64,000 bases of DNA. It comes from an uncultured Roseibium sp. Lineage in GTDB: Bacteria; Pseudomonadota; Alphaproteobacteria; Rhizobiales; Stappiaceae. Under the pieces are notes generated by a model, which was not told where the DNA came from, made no database searches, and was given only the letters and a program-made list of their open reading frames with translations. The stretch lies in assembly GCF_947499295.1 (NCBI RefSeq), contig NZ_CANMNP010000004.1:186001-250000 (forward strand). The letters run 5' to 3'. A program made the translations under genes and the position numbers. Positions 33,853-42,929 of this stretch are shown here, in pieces. The first letter of the stretch is position 1; every line of letters begins with the position of its first letter.

Positions 33853-34473
33853 ATGAATGACGTTATCACGACCGTGGTATTCGATATAGGAAATGTCCTG
33901 ATCGAATGGAATCCTGAACATCTTTATCGTCGCCTCATTCCAGATACGGCGGAAAGAACGGATTTTCTCCAAAACGTTTGCAACATGAACTGGAACCTTC
34001 AACAGGACCTAGGACGCTCCTGGGCAGAGGCTGTTGATACGCTTTGTGTACTTCATCCGGACAAGGCAGATCTGATCGCAGCTTATTCAGATCGATGGCA
34101 CGAGATGATACCTGGCGAAGTTGCCGGGACACGCCAGATCCTTCAGGAGCTTCAAGAAACGGACATCCCGCTTTTTGCGGTCACCAATTTTTCAAACGAA
34201 AAGTTTGCGGAGTGCCTGGTTCGCTTCCCGTTTCTTAAAACAAGTTTTGTCGACATCGTGGTTTCAGCAGAAGAACGCCTGATCAAACCGGATCCCAGGA
34301 TCTATCAGGTTCTGTTTGAGCGAAATGACCTCAAGCCCGGTGCATGTTTTTTCATCGATGATTCCGAGGCCAATGTTGAGGCAGCCAGGAAAGTCGGGAT
34401 GGAAGCGCATCATTTCCTGGAGGCCAGCACATTGCGGCAGGACCTCTGCAAACGTGGCTTGCTCGCAAACTAA
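33853..34473 (+). CDS. HAD family phosphatase (YihX-like)
   Basis: A 206-residue haloacid dehalogenase-like hydrolase. Motif I is VVFDIGNVLIEW (nucleophile Asp followed by Gly at +2, as in YihX sugar-phosphate phosphatases and haloacid dehalogenases), motif II is AVTNFSNEKF, the Lys is in LIKPDPRIY, and motif III is FFIDDSEANVEAA. The helical cap is between motif I and II. YihX from E. coli hydrolyses alpha-glucose-1-phosphate; whether this one does is not known, though a phosphoglucomutase and aldose epimerase lie near. Its 3' end is 8 bases from the convergent HDAC-like gene. Confidence 0.92.
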   Translation: MNDVITTVVFDIGNVLIEWNPEHLYRRLIPDTAERTDFLQNVCNMNWNLQQDLGRSWAEAVDTLCVLHPDKADLIAAYSDRWHEMIPGEVAGTRQILQELQETDIPLFAVTNFSNEKFAECLVRFPFLKTSFVDIVVSAEERLIKPDPRIYQVLFERNDLKPGACFFIDDSEANVEAARKVGMEAHHFLEASTLRQDLCKRGLLAN

Positions 34474-34480
34474 AGCTTCC

Positions 34481-35509
34481 TTAGCCGGCAAATCCTTCAA
34501 GCACATTTACACAGTTCGTGCCCAGCGCGTCGACGGCATAACCACCCTCCATGACGAACAAGGTCGGCACACCGACTTTCTTCAACCGTTCGCCGAGGCG
34601 GGTGAAGTCATCGCTTTTGAAACGGAAACCGGAGATCGGATCGTTCTCATAACAATCCATGCCGAGCGAAACGATCATTGCGTCCGGCTTGTACACCAAA
34701 AGCCAGCGACACGCTTCTTCGAGTGCTGGAGTATAGCCGTCCCAGTCTGTGCCAAGCGGGAGCGGCCAATTGCGCGTGAAGCCCGTCCCGGCGTGTTCGC
34801 CCGTTTCGTCGGCATAACCGAGAAAATAAGGATATTCATCCTTCGGGTCAGCGTGAATGGACAAAAACAGGATGTCGGGCCGGTCATAGAAAAGCGCCTG
34901 CGTGCCGTTTCCATGATGATAGTCGACATCCAGAATAGCAATGCGATGCAATCCGTAGTCGCGCAGATACTGTGCTGCGATGGCCGCATTGTTGAGGAAA
35001 CAATACCCGCCAAAAAAATCAAAACCGGCGTGGTGTCCAGGCGGCCGGCACAGTGCGAATGCGGATTGATCTCCTTCCAGGAGAAATTTTGACGCCGTCA
35101 GCGCCGTGTCGGCAGAGGCACGAGCCGCCTTGAAGGTATTTTCACCCAGCGGAGTTCCGGCGTCCATCGAATATCGGCCGAGCAATCCGTCAATGTGGTT
35201 CACCTTGATGTCCTGCCGGAGGCTTCTGATCGGCCATACAAACGGGAAGGCCTCGTTGGAGCGGCCCGCTGCCAGCCATTTGCTCCAGAACTCCTCCAAG
35301 AAGCCGACATATTCGGGAGAATGCACCCTTTGAAGGGGCCTGACCGGAAACTCTTCCGGTGAAACGATTTCGCCGACTTTCCGACTTTTAACGGTTTCAA
35401 GAACCATTTCGGCCCGGCTCGGAATCTCGACGGCGGGTTTCAATTCACCGTCAGAAATCTCCTGCTTTGGCGCGTGGGCAAGCTGGGTGTCTGAAAAAAC
35501 GGTCTTCAA
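34481..35509 (-). CDS. Histone deacetylase-like amidohydrolase (acetylpolyamine aminohydrolase type)
   Basis: A 342-residue zinc hydrolase of the arginase/deacetylase fold. Catalytic His pair PPGHHAGFD, zinc ligands Asp and His in ILDVDYHHGNGTQ and Asp in SLGMDCYENDPISG, and the GGYAVDALG loop are all intact. Bacterial members deacetylate acetylpolyamines or other short acylamides. The N-terminus carries a gatekeeper region typical of the APAH type (SDTQLAHAPKQEI). The start is TTG 35507-35509 with GGGGAG 6 bases before it. It may form part of polyamine salvage, but no polyamine genes are next to it. Confidence 0.92.
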   Translation of the reverse strand: MKTVFSDTQLAHAPKQEISDGELKPAVEIPSRAEMVLETVKSRKVGEIVSPEEFPVRPLQRVHSPEYVGFLEEFWSKWLAAGRSNEAFPFVWPIRSLRQDIKVNHIDGLLGRYSMDAGTPLGENTFKAARASADTALTASKFLLEGDQSAFALCRPPGHHAGFDFFGGYCFLNNAAIAAQYLRDYGLHRIAILDVDYHHGNGTQALFYDRPDILFLSIHADPKDEYPYFLGYADETGEHAGTGFTRNWPLPLGTDWDGYTPALEEACRWLLVYKPDAMIVSLGMDCYENDPISGFRFKSDDFTRLGERLKKVGVPTLFVMEGGYAVDALGTNCVNVLEGFAG

Positions 35510-35564
35510 AAACTTCTCCCCAGTCCCGCTTTGGATTCACCCGCAGATCTTAGTCTATCTGATC

Positions 35565-36563
35565 TTACGAAAAACGGAATTCCGTCACATGACTATAAGT
35601 CTCTGTAGGCCGCAACAAAACATTTGTGAAGTTTGGTCTGTTGACACTGTCGGGCCAACGCTGCGCTTCCAGACACAGACCAGCATGTGGGCCGTAGAGT
35701 TTTCCACCCAGCCCAGGAACGGTAACATTCAACTTTCCGGCATCGTACAACTGAAGACCGGGTTCCGTGGTCCAGATTTCCATACGCCTACCACCCGCGC
35801 CGTCTTCCAATGCCGCAGCGAAAGCAACCTGGTCGCGCGATGCGTCCGCCAAGCAGAAATTATGATCGTAAAATGTGTCTTCTTCACCGGGTTTGCGTTT
35901 CAGTTTTCGGCCGTCCTGAAAATCAAACGCCGTCCAAGCAACGTTCCTGATCTCTCCCGTCGGGATCAGATCCTCATCCACGGGTAAATAGCTTTCTGCA
36001 GCAACTTCAAGCGTATGGTTCAGGATGGTGTTACTGCCATCCAGATTAAAATAGGCGTGCTGAGTCAGGTTGACCGGTGTCGTTTTGTCAGTCCTTGCCG
36101 TAATCTTGACGCGCAAGGCTCCAGAGCCGGTAAGCGTATACCGGACAAGCGCTTCGACACGACCCGGGTAGCCCATCTCACCGTCTTCAGAAACCAGCTT
36201 CAAGAGCACACTGGCCTTGTCGCTTTGCTCAATCTGCCAGACGCGGTTTGAGAACCCTTCAGAGCCACCGTGAAGGTGATTGCGGCCTCCATCATTGCAG
36301 TCCAACTGGTATTCGATTCCGTCAACGCTCATTTTTCCATCGGCGATGCGGTTGGCGCATCGCCCGGCGACTACCCCAAAATAGGGGGAATGATCCAGGT
36401 AGCTTTGCAAGTCATCAAAACCGAGCACAACCGTTTGCCCAGCCACTTTCAAGTCCCGGATAACCGCGCCCAGGGTCAGGATCGAAGCTTCCAAGACACC
36501 CTTCTTCAAGGTGATTTCCTGAACAACAGTTCCATCGGGAAGTGACCCGAATTCATTGATCAT
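35565..36563 (-). CDS. Aldose 1-epimerase
   Basis: A 332-residue GalM-type mutarotase. Catalytic and binding residues are seen in GRCANRIADGK, LDCNDGGRNHLHGGSEGFSNRVW (the catalytic His pair, in pieces), PVNLTQHAYFNLDG and DHNFCL, ending in ALCLEAQRWPDSVN-like sequence with the catalytic Glu. I use ATG 36563 (GGAG upstream), as the longer frame to 36605 is without RBS. It interconverts alpha- and beta-sugars and sits beside a phosphoglucomutase/phosphomannomutase. Confidence 0.94.
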   Translation of the reverse strand: MINEFGSLPDGTVVQEITLKKGVLEASILTLGAVIRDLKVAGQTVVLGFDDLQSYLDHSPYFGVVAGRCANRIADGKMSVDGIEYQLDCNDGGRNHLHGGSEGFSNRVWQIEQSDKASVLLKLVSEDGEMGYPGRVEALVRYTLTGSGALRVKITARTDKTTPVNLTQHAYFNLDGSNTILNHTLEVAAESYLPVDEDLIPTGEIRNVAWTAFDFQDGRKLKRKPGEEDTFYDHNFCLADASRDQVAFAAALEDGAGGRRMEIWTTEPGLQLYDAGKLNVTVPGLGGKLYGPHAGLCLEAQRWPDSVNRPNFTNVLLRPTETYSHVTEFRFS

Positions 36564-36691
36564 GCAATTCTCCGTAGACCCGTCTCGGGCGTGTTTTCCG
36601 AACACTTCCGGTCGGCGGGATCATTCGTTGCGCCTGGCCGCAAGGTCAAGCCCACGCCAAAGCACTCATCGGCGTGGCTCTCAGCCTGTAA

Positions 36692-38191
36692 TCAGATTGT
36701 CTGATTGTAATCGCCGACTTCCGGGTTTTCGCGCAGAATACCATCGACGGCCTTGAACATGGCGTGCAGACGATCCTCTGAAACAGGACTTTCGACCACG
36801 ACCACCAGTTCAGGCTTGTTCGAAGAGGCACGAACCAGTCCCCAGGTTCCGTCCTCACTGACGACACGCACACCATTGACTGTAATCAGGTCAGTAATCG
36901 CCTGCCCCGCAACAGTTTCACCCTTTTCCTTCATACCCTGAAATTTCGACACCACTCGATCGATGACATCGTATTTGATTTCATCGGCGCACTTTGGAGA
37001 CATGGTCGGCGACCCCCAGGTCTTGGGAAGATCGCGCCGCAGGTACGCCATTGTCCTGTTCGGGCTACGGTCCAGCATGTCGAGAATTGCGATGGCGGAC
37101 ACGAGACCGTCATCATAACCTCGTCCAATCGGCTGATTGAAAAAGTAGTGCCCTGATTTTTCAAATCCGACGACCGCGTTCAGGTCCCTGACCCGGCGTT
37201 TGATATAGGAATGGCCGGTTTTGTAGTAGTCGGTCTTTGCACCGTTGGCCTGGAGGACAGGATCGGTATGGTAAAGCCCGGTTGATTTCACATCGACCAC
37301 GAACTGGCTGTTCGGATGCAGGGCGGAAATATCACGCGCCAGCATGACGCCAACCTTGTCGGCGAAGATCTCTTCGCCTTCATTGTCGACGACGCCGCAA
37401 CGGTCACCGTCTCCATCAAAACCCAGACCGACTTCCGCGCCGACTTCCAGAACCTTGTCCCGCAATGCATGAAGCATCTGCATGTCTTCCGGGTTCGGAT
37501 TGTATCTCGGAAACGTATGATCCAGTTCCGCATCCAGCGGAATGACCTCTGCACCAAGTGCCTCAAGGATCTTTGGCGCGAAAGCTCCTGCGGTGCCGTT
37601 GCCGCAAGCTGCGACCACCTTGATCGGGCGTTTCAGTTTGGGCCTGTCCGTCAGGTCTTTGGCATAGACCTCCGGGAAGCCATCGACGAACCGGTAGCTG
37701 CCGCCACCTTTCAGGTCAAACGCGGCGCCCAGGACGATTTCCTTAAGGCGGCCCATTTCGTCCGGACCAAATGTCAAAGGTCTGTCTATCCCCATTTTGA
37801 CGCCGGTCCATCCATTGTCATTGTGGGATGCCGTGATCATGGCGACAGCGGGAACATCCAATGCGAATTGTGAAAAATAGGCCATCGGCGACAATGCCAG
37901 CCCGATGTCATGTACGTTGACACCGGCCGCCAGCAACCCGTTGATCACGGCCATCTTGATGGAAGCGGAATAGCCACGGAAGTCGTGTCCGACGGCAATG
38001 TCAGGTCTTACGCCGCGCTCATGGATCAGGGTTCCGATACCCATACCAAGTGCCTGCATGCCCATCAGGTTGATTTCTTCCTCGAAAAGCCAACGGGCGT
38101 CATACTCCCGGAACCCTGTCGGTTTGACCATGGGCAAGGATTCATATTCGAGCGTGTTCGGCTTCAGGCTTGCCACAGGTTTCGGGAACAT
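36692..38191 (-). CDS. Phosphomannomutase/phosphoglucomutase
   Basis: A 499-residue alpha-D-phosphohexomutase. The phosphoserine loop is MITASHNDNGWTGVKMG, the metal loop is GLGFDGDGDRCGVVD, the sugar-binding loop is GFEKSGHYFF, and the phosphate-binding loop near the end is RASSNKPELVVVVES. It moves phosphate between C1 and C6 of mannose or glucose for exopolysaccharide, LPS and glycogen. I use ATG 38191 with GAGG 6 bases before it. It is on the same strand as the aldose epimerase, 128 bases apart, and may share a role in sugar activation. Confidence 0.94.
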   Translation of the reverse strand: MFPKPVASLKPNTLEYESLPMVKPTGFREYDARWLFEEEINLMGMQALGMGIGTLIHERGVRPDIAVGHDFRGYSASIKMAVINGLLAAGVNVHDIGLALSPMAYFSQFALDVPAVAMITASHNDNGWTGVKMGIDRPLTFGPDEMGRLKEIVLGAAFDLKGGGSYRFVDGFPEVYAKDLTDRPKLKRPIKVVAACGNGTAGAFAPKILEALGAEVIPLDAELDHTFPRYNPNPEDMQMLHALRDKVLEVGAEVGLGFDGDGDRCGVVDNEGEEIFADKVGVMLARDISALHPNSQFVVDVKSTGLYHTDPVLQANGAKTDYYKTGHSYIKRRVRDLNAVVGFEKSGHYFFNQPIGRGYDDGLVSAIAILDMLDRSPNRTMAYLRRDLPKTWGSPTMSPKCADEIKYDVIDRVVSKFQGMKEKGETVAGQAITDLITVNGVRVVSEDGTWGLVRASSNKPELVVVVESPVSEDRLHAMFKAVDGILRENPEVGDYNQTI

Positions 38192-38265
38192 CAATACCTC
38201 GCAATTGATTTTTTTCGGGGCTACTCGGTTGAACGAATTGAATAAAACTCAGAAGCTTCCTTTGA

Positions 38266-38781
38266 CTACTGAATCAGTACTAGCGTCCCGTTTGAAATGT
38301 CAAACCGGTCCAGTTGATTGAGCGCGGACATACCGAGCAGCGGTTGACCAAGGCTTTGATCCTTCAAGACCAGGGCATCCAGGTTTCTCAATCGAATGCT
38401 TCCGATCTGCATCCCGTCGATTACCGCCATGGCACCATAAACCGTGCCATTGGCTGTACGGATAGCGTATTTGTAGTCCGCTGCCTTCGGAAAAATGCCA
38501 ACTTCGCGGGCAACCGATTCAGGCAACACGGTGTGCGTTGCACCGGTATCCACCAACATCTCAACTGTTTGTCCATTCACTTTGAACAAATCGACGAACT
38601 GGCCCTGATAGTTGGCAGAGATACGATGTTTGCGGTCGCCTTGCGGCGCATCGTCAAGATCAGCTGTTTCCGCAGACTGGATGTTGCCCGCCGCAAAATG
38701 AGGTGCAAACTTCTGCAGCAGATTTGGCAGAAACGGGGTTATCCCGATGAAAAACAGCAATATCAGCACAAATCGCGCCAT
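38266..38781 (-). CDS. TIGR02281-type clan AA aspartic protease
   Basis: A 171-residue membrane-anchored retropepsin-like protease. An N-terminal helix (FVLILLFFIGITPFLPNLL) anchors it, and the single active site is MLVDTGATHTVLPESVAREVG, with the D-T-G of family dimers. The C-terminal LLGMSALNQLDRFDISNGTLVL is diagnostic for the bacterial group. The target is unknown; the active site would face the periplasm. It lies 74 bases upstream of the phosphomutase on the same strand. Confidence 0.93.
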   Translation of the reverse strand: MARFVLILLFFIGITPFLPNLLQKFAPHFAAGNIQSAETADLDDAPQGDRKHRISANYQGQFVDLFKVNGQTVEMLVDTGATHTVLPESVAREVGIFPKAADYKYAIRTANGTVYGAMAVIDGMQIGSIRLRNLDALVLKDQSLGQPLLGMSALNQLDRFDISNGTLVLIQ

Positions 38782-38861
38782 GGCTGACCTTTAGTCCGAA
38801 CTCGAAACAACAATCGGTCAGCCTGATTACCACGGTTTCCTTAGCGGGCTGTAAAACCACC

Positions 38862-39761
38862 TTAGAGAATTTGATCGGCAAGACGCATGATGTCTTCACG
38901 GTGCGGAGCACTCGTCTGGGCACCCGTCACCGTACAGGCAAGTGCGCCGGCTGAAATTCCTTCCTTAAGTGCACGGGAAAAGGGGGCGTTCCGATCCAAC
39001 GCGGACGCCAGTGCGCCACAAAAGGCATCGCCGGCCCCTGTCGTATCGACGGCCTCTATTTTCGGGGCACCAAACCGGACAGGGCCGTCGCCACCGTCGG
39101 CAATGACACCTTTGGATCCTTGAGTGATGACGGCAACCTGCCCTGCAGATGCGAAGTGCGCCAGAAATGCATCCGGCTCCCCGGGTAACCCTAAAGTGGA
39201 CGAGATCAGAGCCGCTTCACTTTCATTCACAACCAATACATCCGTTACCTCCAAGGCTTCGCGAAGATTGCCGTCAGGAACGGGGGCTGGATTCCAGATG
39301 ACACTGGAACCTTCGGACTTGGCCCGTTGCATTGATGTCAGGTTTTCGGTGAAAGGGATTTCACCCTGCAGCAGCAGGATGCAATCCGGCCCAAGCGCTT
39401 CTGAAAGCCATTCGGCATCGACGCGTGCATTCGTACCGCTGGCGACGATGATCTGGTTTTCGCCCACCGGATCGATACCTATCAAAGCGATGCCGGTCGT
39501 TCCTGGAAGCGACCTGACGCCGGACAGGTCAACATCGGCTTCGCGCAGATTTTGCAGCGCCAAATCCGCAAATGTATCTTGCCCGACAGCACTGATCATC
39601 GTCACAGCCGATCCTGCGCGCCGAGCGGCCAGCGCCTGATTTGCACCTTTGCCACCCGGGAACATTTGATGATCGGGACCGCTCACGGTCTCTCCAGGAC
39701 CTGGCAGGCGCGGTACAGCAACGACCAGATCCAGATTAATGGATCCGAATACCGTGATCAT
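38862..39761 (-). CDS. rbsK: Ribokinase
   Basis: A 299-residue PfkB-family sugar kinase. Motifs: N-terminal FGSINLDLVVAVPRLPGPGETV, the GG pair in FPGGKGANQALAARRAG, and the C-terminal DTTGAGDAFCGALASAL with the catalytic Asp. It phosphorylates ribose (ATP to ribose-5-phosphate). It has its own GGGGAGG RBS and follows the nucleoside array beyond a strong terminator, so it is probably a separate unit, yet functionally it fits: it catches free ribose made by nucleoside hydrolysis. Confidence 0.93.
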   Translation of the reverse strand: MITVFGSINLDLVVAVPRLPGPGETVSGPDHQMFPGGKGANQALAARRAGSAVTMISAVGQDTFADLALQNLREADVDLSGVRSLPGTTGIALIGIDPVGENQIIVASGTNARVDAEWLSEALGPDCILLLQGEIPFTENLTSMQRAKSEGSSVIWNPAPVPDGNLREALEVTDVLVVNESEAALISSTLGLPGEPDAFLAHFASAGQVAVITQGSKGVIADGGDGPVRFGAPKIEAVDTTGAGDAFCGALASALDRNAPFSRALKEGISAGALACTVTGAQTSAPHREDIMRLADQIL

Positions 39762-39814
39762 TCTTTGCCTCCCCGTTTGGTCCTGAGGTTAGAAGCCCCA
39801 TCGCCAAGCGCAAG

Positions 39815-39842
39815 AAAAAAGCGCGGCAGGAACCCGCCGCGC
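39815..39842 (-). terminator. Rho-independent terminator of the nucleoside operon
   Basis: Seven-base GC stem (39821-39827 with 39836-39842), 8-base loop, followed on the minus strand by six T (plus-strand A at 39815-39820). It is 31 bases past the upp stop, so the long leftward nucleoside array ends here and rbsK lies outside. Confidence 0.9.
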
Positions 39843-39873
39843 AATCGTAACTGTCATATTGTGAATGCAAAGT

Positions 39874-40503
39874 CTATTTCGTCCCGTACATGCGGTCGCC
39901 TGCATCTCCGAGGCCTGGAACGATATAACCTTTTTCATTGAGCTTCTCGTCGATGGCCGCCGTATAGATCGGCACATCCGAATGCATTTCGTTGAACTTC
40001 GCAACACCTTCGGGAGCTGCCAGCAGGCAGAGAAACCGGATATTGTTCGCCCCTCTTTCCTTCAGTTTCTGAACTGCGGCGATTGCCGAATTGGCCGTTG
40101 CCAGCATCGGGTCCACAACGATCACCAGACGCTCATTCAGGTCTTCCGGGGCCTTGAAGTAGTATTCCACCGGCTGCAGTGTTTCCGGATCGCGGTAGAG
40201 CCCGACATGAGCAACACGTGCGGATGGAACCAGTTCAAGCATTCCCTCCAGAAGTCCGTTGCCGGCTCGCAGAACAGACGCAAAGACAAGTTTCTTGCCA
40301 GCTAGCATCGGCGCCTGCATTTCAGCAAGTGGGGTTTCGATGGTCTGGCGAACAAGCGGCAGATCGCGGGTGACCTCGTAGCAGAGCAGCGTCGATATTT
40401 CTCGCAACAACCGCCGGAAACCCTGTGTGGACGTCCCCTTGTTGCGCATGATGGTCAGCTTGTGCTGAACCAGCGGGTGACTGATGACATTTGCTCCGGA
40501 CAT
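39874..40503 (-). CDS. upp: Uracil phosphoribosyltransferase
   Basis: A 209-residue enzyme joining uracil and PRPP to UMP. The PRPP-binding loop is [16 protein letters not shown] (about residue 130), and the uracil-binding C-terminus is [18 protein letters not shown] start it at ATG 40503 (GAGAGG RBS) with [16 protein letters not shown]. Last gene of the nucleoside array. It recovers uracil released by thymidine/uridine phosphorolysis, next to a DUF1688 protein itself linked to uracil metabolism. Confidence 0.97.
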   Translation of the reverse strand: MSGANVISHPLVQHKLTIMRNKGTSTQGFRRLLREISTLLCYEVTRDLPLVRQTIETPLAEMQAPMLAGKKLVFASVLRAGNGLLEGMLELVPSARVAHVGLYRDPETLQPVEYYFKAPEDLNERLVIVVDPMLATANSAIAAVQKLKERGANNIRFLCLLAAPEGVAKFNEMHSDVPIYTAAIDEKLNEKGYIVPGLGDAGDRMYGTK

Positions 40504-40572
40504 ATCTGCCTCTCTTGATACCAACGACCGTTCGCCCACGGTCAGATTGTGACTTCACTGCATGTTCAGGAC

Positions 40573-41817
40573 CTATGCCCCGAACGGCAACCAAAAAACA
40601 GTCCGGGGGTTCAAGTATTGCCCGAGTTTTTTGAAAAGATTTGCATTCTGGCTCAAAATCCGATGCCCGGTCCGGCTTGTCCCGCCTTCCAGAATGCATG
40701 TCAAAGGCACTTGATCCGCACTGACATCAAGTTCGCTGCGTAGCCTGTCTGCGAGTTTGTCCGCCAAGGCTGCGCTCACTGAACGAAGTTCTATCATGCG
40801 GTCAATTGTTGTCTGTTCCGATAAAGCTTCGCCGTTCTCGGCTCCGATCACCAGAACGCCCGCGTGAATAAACAAAGCGGCATGGGCAAGGTCTGATGGC
40901 GGCGTGATGTTTTCAAGGCCGGTCACTTCAAATCCAGCCCAGGCAAAGGGTTCCACCAGCGAATAGACCATTTCCTGGGCAGTCAAATGAAACGGAACTG
41001 TCGTCATCTCTGAAGCGGTGGGATTGCCGGCGTAGTCGAAACTGTCACCAAGACCAACGTCACCAACCTTCGCGCCACCGTCCCAGACCGGAGCGAAAGT
41101 CTCCAGCAGGTTATCAAGCAGCTTGCTGGCATCTATGCCGGCACCAGCTTCACCTGCGAGACGGAGCGCGAGGACGCCTGGCCGTGTGACCTTGCCTTCT
41201 GAAAACAAATCGGGCCTCAACGCCATGGCTTCACCAAAACGTTTGAGATGGGTCTGCATTGTGTTGAGTAAATCCCGATCTGCATCCCGATCCCACTGAA
41301 GCCCGGTAGTCAGTTCGTTCAGGTCAAGCCGAACAAGCGTCTCGGCGTCTGCACGGTAGGGATCAGTCATTTCGCCAGAAAATGAACCGGAAGCGAACAT
41401 GTGAAAAGCGGCGAGCGCCAAAGCATCGGCTCCATCGACTTTCGAGCCGGTCATCGGGTCCTCAAATACCCAGTTCGCCGGGTGCCGGGTTTTCATGAAC
41501 ATAGCGAGCACGGCCAGGTCGGCAGCGGCCAAAAGCATTTCCTGCGCCGTTTCAAATTCCCTGGCACTTGCCATCGCGGACCAGCGGTCGACGCCACCTG
41601 CTTCAAAGGCGCGCCAGATCCCGTATGGCGGTATCTGGAAATCGGGGTAATTTTGCTTTGTCGTTTCTAGAACCAGGCCGAGCGCATCATCAAGCTTCGT
41701 CAGGTCTAAGACAACGTGGTTCAGTTTTCCCGCAACCCCCAAATCCAGAAACGCGTGGGCCTTGCGGCGCACCTCCTGTGGCTGGAAGAGGATCGGCGCG
41801 GGAAATTCAGCACTCAT
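40573..41817 (-). CDS. DUF1688 family protein (URC4/Urg3-like)
   Basis: A 414-residue soluble protein of DUF1688. Visible family blocks are VRRKAHAFLDLGVAGKLNHVVLDL at the N-terminus, NYPDFQIPPYGIWRAFEAGGVDRW, LGDSFDYAG and TCILEGGTSRTGHR near the C-terminus. The fungal relative URC4 (Urg3) is required for a uracil degradation route, but its chemistry is not established. Here the gene is between add and upp inside a nucleoside operon, 69 bases before upp, with no other URC-pathway genes (GTP cyclohydrolase II-like URC1) seen. That association supports a uracil-related role in bacteria too (inference). Confidence 0.9.
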   Translation of the reverse strand: MSAEFPAPILFQPQEVRRKAHAFLDLGVAGKLNHVVLDLTKLDDALGLVLETTKQNYPDFQIPPYGIWRAFEAGGVDRWSAMASAREFETAQEMLLAAADLAVLAMFMKTRHPANWVFEDPMTGSKVDGADALALAAFHMFASGSFSGEMTDPYRADAETLVRLDLNELTTGLQWDRDADRDLLNTMQTHLKRFGEAMALRPDLFSEGKVTRPGVLALRLAGEAGAGIDASKLLDNLLETFAPVWDGGAKVGDVGLGDSFDYAGNPTASEMTTVPFHLTAQEMVYSLVEPFAWAGFEVTGLENITPPSDLAHAALFIHAGVLVIGAENGEALSEQTTIDRMIELRSVSAALADKLADRLRSELDVSADQVPLTCILEGGTSRTGHRILSQNANLFKKLGQYLNPRTVFWLPFGA

Positions 41818-41868
41818 AAACTTACCAATCTTAAATGAAGTCCCAGCGGCATGAGAAGCTCCTGAAGT

Positions 41869-42873
41869 TCATTCAACGGGTTGCTCCCTGGCGCTGTCGA
41901 GGCGGACCAGCAAACGCTTGCGAGTGGCATCGTCGCAAAAGGCCGCTTCGAGCGCTGTGCGCGTTATCTCCATCTGGTCCTCAAAGGTCCAGTCGAAAGT
42001 CTCGGAAACCGACGAATACTCCTTGCCCAGCGTTGTGCCGAAGAACGGGGGATCATCGGAATTCAGCGTTATCTTGACGCCTTCCTTGCGCAAGATATTC
42101 ACCGGGTGAAAACGCAGATGCGAATAGACCCCGAGCGCAGTATTGGAACCGGGACAAACTTCCAGGACGACTTCTTCATCGATCAGACGCTTGACGAGAT
42201 CCTTGTCCTCGATCGCGCGCACCCCATGTCCGAGGCGTTTGACGCGCAGGAATTCCAATGCGGCTGTCACACTCTCAGGTCCTCCGAATTCTCCGGCATG
42301 GGCGGTGGTTCCGAGCCCGGCTTCGGACGCCATTCGAAAAGCCTTGGCGAAATTGGCCGGATGCCCCGACCGTTCGTCTCCCGCCAATCCAAAACCTGTC
42401 ACCAGCGGATGCGGGTTGCCGATGACCTCCTTGATGACACGTTCCACGGAGGCCGCCCCGAAATGGCGAACGCCTATGGCAATCATGCGCCCCTCTATGG
42501 CCGTTTCATTCTTGGCTCTCTCCATTCCTGTCGCCAGACCTTCAACATAGGAACGGTAGGAAAGGCCAGCAGCCTGTGCGTGGTCGGGCGATACGAATAT
42601 TTCTCCGTAGATCGCACCTTCTGCGGCCAGCATCCGAAAATAGGTTTCAGCCAGCAAGGCATAGTCTGCAGGTGTCTTGAAGACACCGCTCGAAACGTCA
42701 TAAGCCCTTAGAAAGGTAGTGAAATCCGACCAGACATATTTCCCGTTGCCGTCGATCACCTCGGACACATCGTGGCCATGAGCTTCGGCAAGGCGCTTGA
42801 CCAGAGACGGCGGCGCAGCCCCCTCAATGTGACAATGCAATTCCGCCTTCGGCACAAGGCTTGAAACATTCAT
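41869..42873 (-). CDS. add: Adenosine deaminase
   Basis: A 334-residue zinc enzyme (adenosine or deoxyadenosine to inosine). Metal-binding HCHIEGAAPP, TAHAGEFGGPESV with the catalytic Glu and a His, LGHGVRAIED, and LNSDDPPFF with the metal/proton-shuttle Asp pair are intact. I start at ATG 42873 (MNVSSLVPKAELHCH), rejecting a longer frame to 43050 that overlaps deoB. It supplies inosine to the purine nucleoside phosphorylase of the same array. 56 bases after deoB, 51 before DUF1688. Confidence 0.95.
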   Translation of the reverse strand: MNVSSLVPKAELHCHIEGAAPPSLVKRLAEAHGHDVSEVIDGNGKYVWSDFTTFLRAYDVSSGVFKTPADYALLAETYFRMLAAEGAIYGEIFVSPDHAQAAGLSYRSYVEGLATGMERAKNETAIEGRMIAIGVRHFGAASVERVIKEVIGNPHPLVTGFGLAGDERSGHPANFAKAFRMASEAGLGTTAHAGEFGGPESVTAALEFLRVKRLGHGVRAIEDKDLVKRLIDEEVVLEVCPGSNTALGVYSHLRFHPVNILRKEGVKITLNSDDPPFFGTTLGKEYSSVSETFDWTFEDQMEITRTALEAAFCDDATRKRLLVRLDSAREQPVE

Positions 42874-42929
42874 ATCCGGCTGATCCTCAAGTTGGTCTGG
42901 GCCTTCCGCGGCTGACTTTTGCAAACAGA

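Noticed and set aside
37316..37873. Plus-strand ORF of 185 residues
   Set aside because: Antisense to the phosphomannomutase gene, whose active-site motifs are intact; no RBS and no protein-like composition.
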